Shown here: positions 61,088-64,000 of the stretch, one piece after another
Layout of the letters: every line of letters starts with the position of its first letter
How positions within the stretch are numbered: the first letter of the stretch is position 1
NCBI RefSeq assembly: GCF_000023285.1
Contig: NC_013162.1
Span: 2,421,001-2,485,000 of the forward strand
Reading direction: 5' to 3'
Source: Capnocytophaga ochracea DSM 7271
GTDB taxonomy: Bacteria > Bacteroidota > Bacteroidia > Flavobacteriales > Flavobacteriaceae
DNA: 64,000 nt
Made by a program: the position numbers and the translations under genes
Notes under the pieces: generated by a model
Seen by the model: the letters and a program-made list of their open reading frames with translations, nothing else
Told to the model about the DNA's origin: nothing
Database searches by the model: none

Positions 61088-63457
61088 ATGGATACATTTT
61101 TAAAGGAATTAGAAAGTCTAAATGCCCCTCAACGTGCTGCCGTGCTTCAAAAAGATGGACCTATCATCGTGATAGCAGGAGCAGGCTCTGGTAAAACTCG
61201 CGTGCTTACTTATCGTATAGCCAACTTGATGAGAGAAGGTGTAGATGCTTTCAATATCCTTGCTCTTACCTTTACTAATAAGGCTGCCAACGAAATGAAA
61301 AAGCGTATTGCTAGTCTTGTAGGCAACAACGAAGCAAAGAACCTATGGATGGGTACATTCCACTCCGTTTTTGCTAAAATCTTGCGCATCGAAGCCGATA
61401 AATTGGGATATCCTCAAAATTTTACTATATATGACACCCAAGACTCTCAGCGCCTTATTAATGGCATCATTAAGGAGATGGAGTTGGACAAGGATATCTA
61501 TAAGTATAAACGAATACAATCGCGTATTTCTTCCTTTAAAAACAGTCTTATTACCGTGAGAGCCTATTTTAATAATCCTGAACTGATGGAAGCTGATGCA
61601 ATGGCAAGACAACCACGTTTAGGAGAAATTTATCAAGAATATGTAGACAGGTGTTTTAAAGCAGGAGCAATGGATTTTGACGATTTACTGCTGAAAACAA
61701 ATGAACTCCTCAATCTATATCCTGATGTATTGGCAAAATATCAAAATAGGTTTAGGTATATTCTCGTAGATGAGTATCAAGATACCAATCACTCTCAATA
61801 TCTTATCGTGAAGGCTTTGGCTGACCGTTTTCATAACATTTGTGTAGTAGGAGATGATGCGCAAAGTATTTATGCTTTTAGGGGAGCAAACATCAATAAT
61901 ATTCTCAATTTCAAAAATGATTATCCAGAGGCAAAAGAATATAAGTTAGAGCAAAATTATCGTTCTACAAAAAACATTGTGGAAGCAGCTAATAGCGTGA
62001 TAGAACACAATAAAATACGATTGGAAAAGGTAGTTTTCACCGAAAATGAATTAGGTGAACCTATTAAAGTGCATAGAAGCCCTACTGATGCTGATGAAGG
62101 TCGTTTTGTAGCGAGCTCTATCTTTGAAAACAAGATGCAACACCAGCTTCCTAATGGTAATTTTGCGGTGCTTTATCGTACTAATTCACAATCGCGTGCT
62201 ATTGAAGATGCTCTTAGAAAACGTGACATTCCATACCGCATCTATGGCGGATTGTCATTCTACCAACGCAAGGAAATCAAAGATATGCTTGCTTATTTAA
62301 GACTTATCATCAATCCAAATGATGAGGAAGCTTTGGTGCGCATTATCAATTTTCCTGCACGAGGCATTGGAGAAACTACAATGGAAAAGCTTACTTTGGC
62401 AGCAAATCATTATAAGAAGTCTATCTTCGAGATAATGTATAACATCAATAAACTTCCAGAATTGCACATCAACACTACTACAAAGCAGAAACTTACTGAT
62501 TTTGTGGTAATGATTCTTAACTTTCAAGCTCTCAATCAAAAAGCAAATGCTTTTGAAGTTGCCGAACAAGTCGCAAAGAAAACAGGGCTTTTGCAAGAGT
62601 TTAAAAAAGATGGTACTCCCGAGGGTATAGCCAAAATGGAAAACATCGAAGAGATGCTTAATGGTATGAAAGATTTTGTAGAAGGACAAGAAGATGTAGC
62701 AGATAGCAGGGCAAGTCTTTCAGAATATTTAGAAGATGTTGCGTTGGCTACTGATATGGATAAAGAGATAGGTGATGATGACCGTGTAGCTTTGATGACT
62801 ATTCACTTAGCCAAAGGATTGGAGTTTCCGTATGTATACGTGGTAGGAATGGAAGAAGATTTGTTTCCTTCGGCAATGAGCATACAATCGCGTAATGATT
62901 TGGAAGAAGAAAGAAGGTTATTTTATGTAGCACTCACCCGTGCTGAGAAACAAGCCTATTTAACTTATGCAGAAAACCGTTATCGTTGGGGAAAACTTTC
63001 TGATGCCGAGCCAAGTAGATTTATCGAAGAAATAGATGAACGCTATTTGCAGTATCTTACACCTTCTATTTCTAATCCTAATTATCGTTATAAACCACTT
63101 GTTGATAGAGATATTTTTGGTGAAGTAGATAAAAGTAAACTACGTTTGCAGAAACCTATAAGTGGAATACCTCCTCATAAAAATGCCCCAATAGGAGAAG
63201 AACAACAAAAACTCAGGAAGTTAAAACCTGTAAATGCTTTGTATAATTCTAATAGTAATAATAAAAATACTTATAACGGACTGGATATAGGAACAGTAGT
63301 TTATCACGAACGTTTTGGACGTGGTAAAGTAATTTCATTGGAGGGAACAGGAAATGATAAAAAGGCGCAAATAAATTTCGAGACAGGAGGCTTAAAAAAT
63401 ATATTATTACGCTTTGCTAAACTAACTATTATTGATAGTTTGAACGAAGATTTATAA
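61088..63457 (+). CDS. UvrD/PcrA-type DNA helicase
   Basis: 3'-to-5' SF1A helicase in repair and replication. 789 residues. Walker A GAGSGKT with Lys36, LVDEYQDTN, QNYRSTKNI, GGLSFYQRKEIKD, LMTIHLAKGLEFPYV and FYVALTRAEK (motifs I-VI) are all intact. A PcrA-like C-terminal tail carries a tudor-like segment (IGTVVYHERFGRGKVISLEG, about 722-780). PcrA versus UvrD naming cannot be settled by sequence alone. Confidence 0.94.
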   Translation: MDTFLKELESLNAPQRAAVLQKDGPIIVIAGAGSGKTRVLTYRIANLMREGVDAFNILALTFTNKAANEMKKRIASLVGNNEAKNLWMGTFHSVFAKILRIEADKLGYPQNFTIYDTQDSQRLINGIIKEMELDKDIYKYKRIQSRISSFKNSLITVRAYFNNPELMEADAMARQPRLGEIYQEYVDRCFKAGAMDFDDLLLKTNELLNLYPDVLAKYQNRFRYILVDEYQDTNHSQYLIVKALADRFHNICVVGDDAQSIYAFRGANINNILNFKNDYPEAKEYKLEQNYRSTKNIVEAANSVIEHNKIRLEKVVFTENELGEPIKVHRSPTDADEGRFVASSIFENKMQHQLPNGNFAVLYRTNSQSRAIEDALRKRDIPYRIYGGLSFYQRKEIKDMLAYLRLIINPNDEEALVRIINFPARGIGETTMEKLTLAANHYKKSIFEIMYNINKLPELHINTTTKQKLTDFVVMILNFQALNQKANAFEVAEQVAKKTGLLQEFKKDGTPEGIAKMENIEEMLNGMKDFVEGQEDVADSRASLSEYLEDVALATDMDKEIGDDDRVALMTIHLAKGLEFPYVYVVGMEEDLFPSAMSIQSRNDLEEERRLFYVALTRAEKQAYLTYAENRYRWGKLSDAEPSRFIEEIDERYLQYLTPSISNPNYRYKPLVDRDIFGEVDKSKLRLQKPISGIPPHKNAPIGEEQQKLRKLKPVNALYNSNSNNKNTYNGLDIGTVVYHERFGRGKVISLEGTGNDKKAQINFETGGLKNILLRFAKLTIIDSLNEDL

Positions 63458-63550
63458 CCCGCGTTACCTATTCGTCATTTCGAATTAAAGAGCATTATAG
63501 CTTTTAAGCTGAGGTACGAATTCCTCTCACTGAGAGGCTTACTCGATAAC

Positions 63551-63588
63551 AAGAGGTTTTCTATAGCTTTATAGAAAGCCTCTTTTAT
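63551..63588. terminator. Terminator between the helicase gene and the last gene
   Basis: Fifteen-bp stem (63551-63565 with 63570-63584, one T-G pair), GCTT loop, then T4. Convergent genes. A smaller CCTCTC/GAGAGG hairpin lies at 63523-63537. Confidence 0.75.
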
Positions 63589-64000
63589 TTGTTATAATTC
63601 ACCCAAATAGCTGTACCCCCTCCTTTGTGGTCGTAAATAGATTTAATAGTTCCCCAAGAGAAAGTGCGTTCCTTGCCTATATGTGCTGTAAGCCATTGCT
63701 CATAATATTTTTCAGTCTGCAATTCGTATGCTTCACTCCAATCGTCCCACGAGGTTTGTTTTTCATTCTTCATTGCAAAACCTAAGAATTTTAGCTGTTC
63801 TCCTTCAAAACAAAGCGACACATTAAATAACTTCCCCTCAAAAGAACAATCGCTGAAATACAACCAATAATAGCCTGTCCCTACATCCCATACTTCGTTA
63901 TTAGGAAAACGTTCTCTAAGAATTGTAAAAGTAGTATCAGCAGTGATAGTCTCTCCTTTTATAAGGAGAAAATTGCCGTTTTTAATATTTATAAAAGAAT
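63585..64000 (-). CDS. Unrecognised protein, 5' end outside window
   Basis: The frame is open from the window edge, giving 137 residues of the C-terminal part; the start is beyond 64000. Sequence is rich in aromatic residues (EVWDVGTGYYWLYFSD, TSWDDWSEAYELQTEKYYEQW) and ends GGGTAIWVNYNK. It is soluble-looking, beta-rich. I do not recognise a family; some small immunity or uncharacterised proteins of Bacteroidota look like this, but that is only an impression. Confidence 0.6.
   Translation of the reverse strand, partial: SFINIKNGNFLLIKGETITADTTFTILRERFPNNEVWDVGTGYYWLYFSDCSFEGKLFNVSLCFEGEQLKFLGFAMKNEKQTSWDDWSEAYELQTEKYYEQWLTAHIGKERTFSWGTIKSIYDHKGGGTAIWVNYNK

Noticed and set aside
2285-63457. 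tRNA, rRNA, tmRNA or riboswitch genes in the intergenic gaps
   Set aside because: Gaps above 300 bases were read by eye for cloverleaf, rRNA or known leader patterns and only repeats, promoters and terminators were found. A dedicated covariance-model scan would be more sensitive.

Overview
The window looks like a chromosomal piece of a Bacteroidota/Flavobacteriia genome, most probably Capnocytophaga or a close relative (genus is inference). Reasons: AT-rich coding sequence without Shine-Dalgarno motifs; promoters of the Bacteroidota type (TTTG, 19-20 nt, TAnnTTTG), several exact; a SprE/PorW gliding and type IX secretion lipoprotein; SusC/SusD; a type 1 IPP isomerase; and a sialic-acid utilisation locus. 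Almost all genes are ordinary chromosomal genes. I see no rRNA, tRNA, CRISPR array, phage, transposase or plasmid function.

Layout. 1-5.0 kb: 3' end of gyrA, then yraN, an ACT-like protein and gltX. 5.0-7.2: tex (minus). 7.5-12.9: sprE, then lspA and mutS2 abutting. 13.3-18.4: an unknown soluble protein, ung, a small membrane protein, a YihY/BrkB membrane protein and priA. 18.5-25.0 (minus): ABC ATPase, ABC permease, ppk1, menD and a DUF2853 protein. 25.7-27.7: lgt, a DUF192 protein and idi. 27.8-34.3 (minus): agmatinase, DUF4293, YitT, a class I aminotransferase, a secreted EEP-fold phosphodiesterase, an M14 peptidase and a short nicotinamidase. 34.9-39.5: O-methyltransferase, patatin with outer-membrane barrel, M20 dipeptidase; fumC (minus) to 41.0. 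42.0-47.6: marC, kdsA-cca, a CarboxypepD_reg-like secreted protein and a phosphosugar mutase. 47.8-57.6 (minus): AGE-family epimerase, NanM-like kelch lipoprotein, MFS transporter, N-acetylneuraminate lyase, SusC and SusD, read as one sialic-acid locus: outer-membrane import, mutarotation, inner-membrane import, cleavage to ManNAc and epimerisation. 59.1-63.5: cutC, a membrane metallophosphoesterase and a UvrD/PcrA helicase. The window ends inside an unrecognised minus-strand gene.

The unusual content is between the genes. A dispersed repeat family occupies most long intergenic gaps. It has two parts: an 11-bp unit (for example CGTCTTTTGTT) in tandem, and a 22-bp core, exactly two units long, that folds into a 5-bp hairpin with a GCT (or AGC) loop. 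Whole loci are exact multiples of 11 bp (143, 121, 385 and 198 bp). Between copies the stem changes on both sides (GTGCG/CGCAC, GTGTG/CACAC, GTCGT/ACGAC), so the fold rather than the sequence appears conserved. One copy appears to sit in frame inside the signal peptide of the NanM-like gene. Other dispersed repeats (a C-rich/G-rich palindrome, a TTTGGCAAAG inverted repeat, AT-rich repeats) are nested with it. I regard this repeat family as the best candidate for something undescribed here. No enzyme that could mobilise it is encoded in the window.
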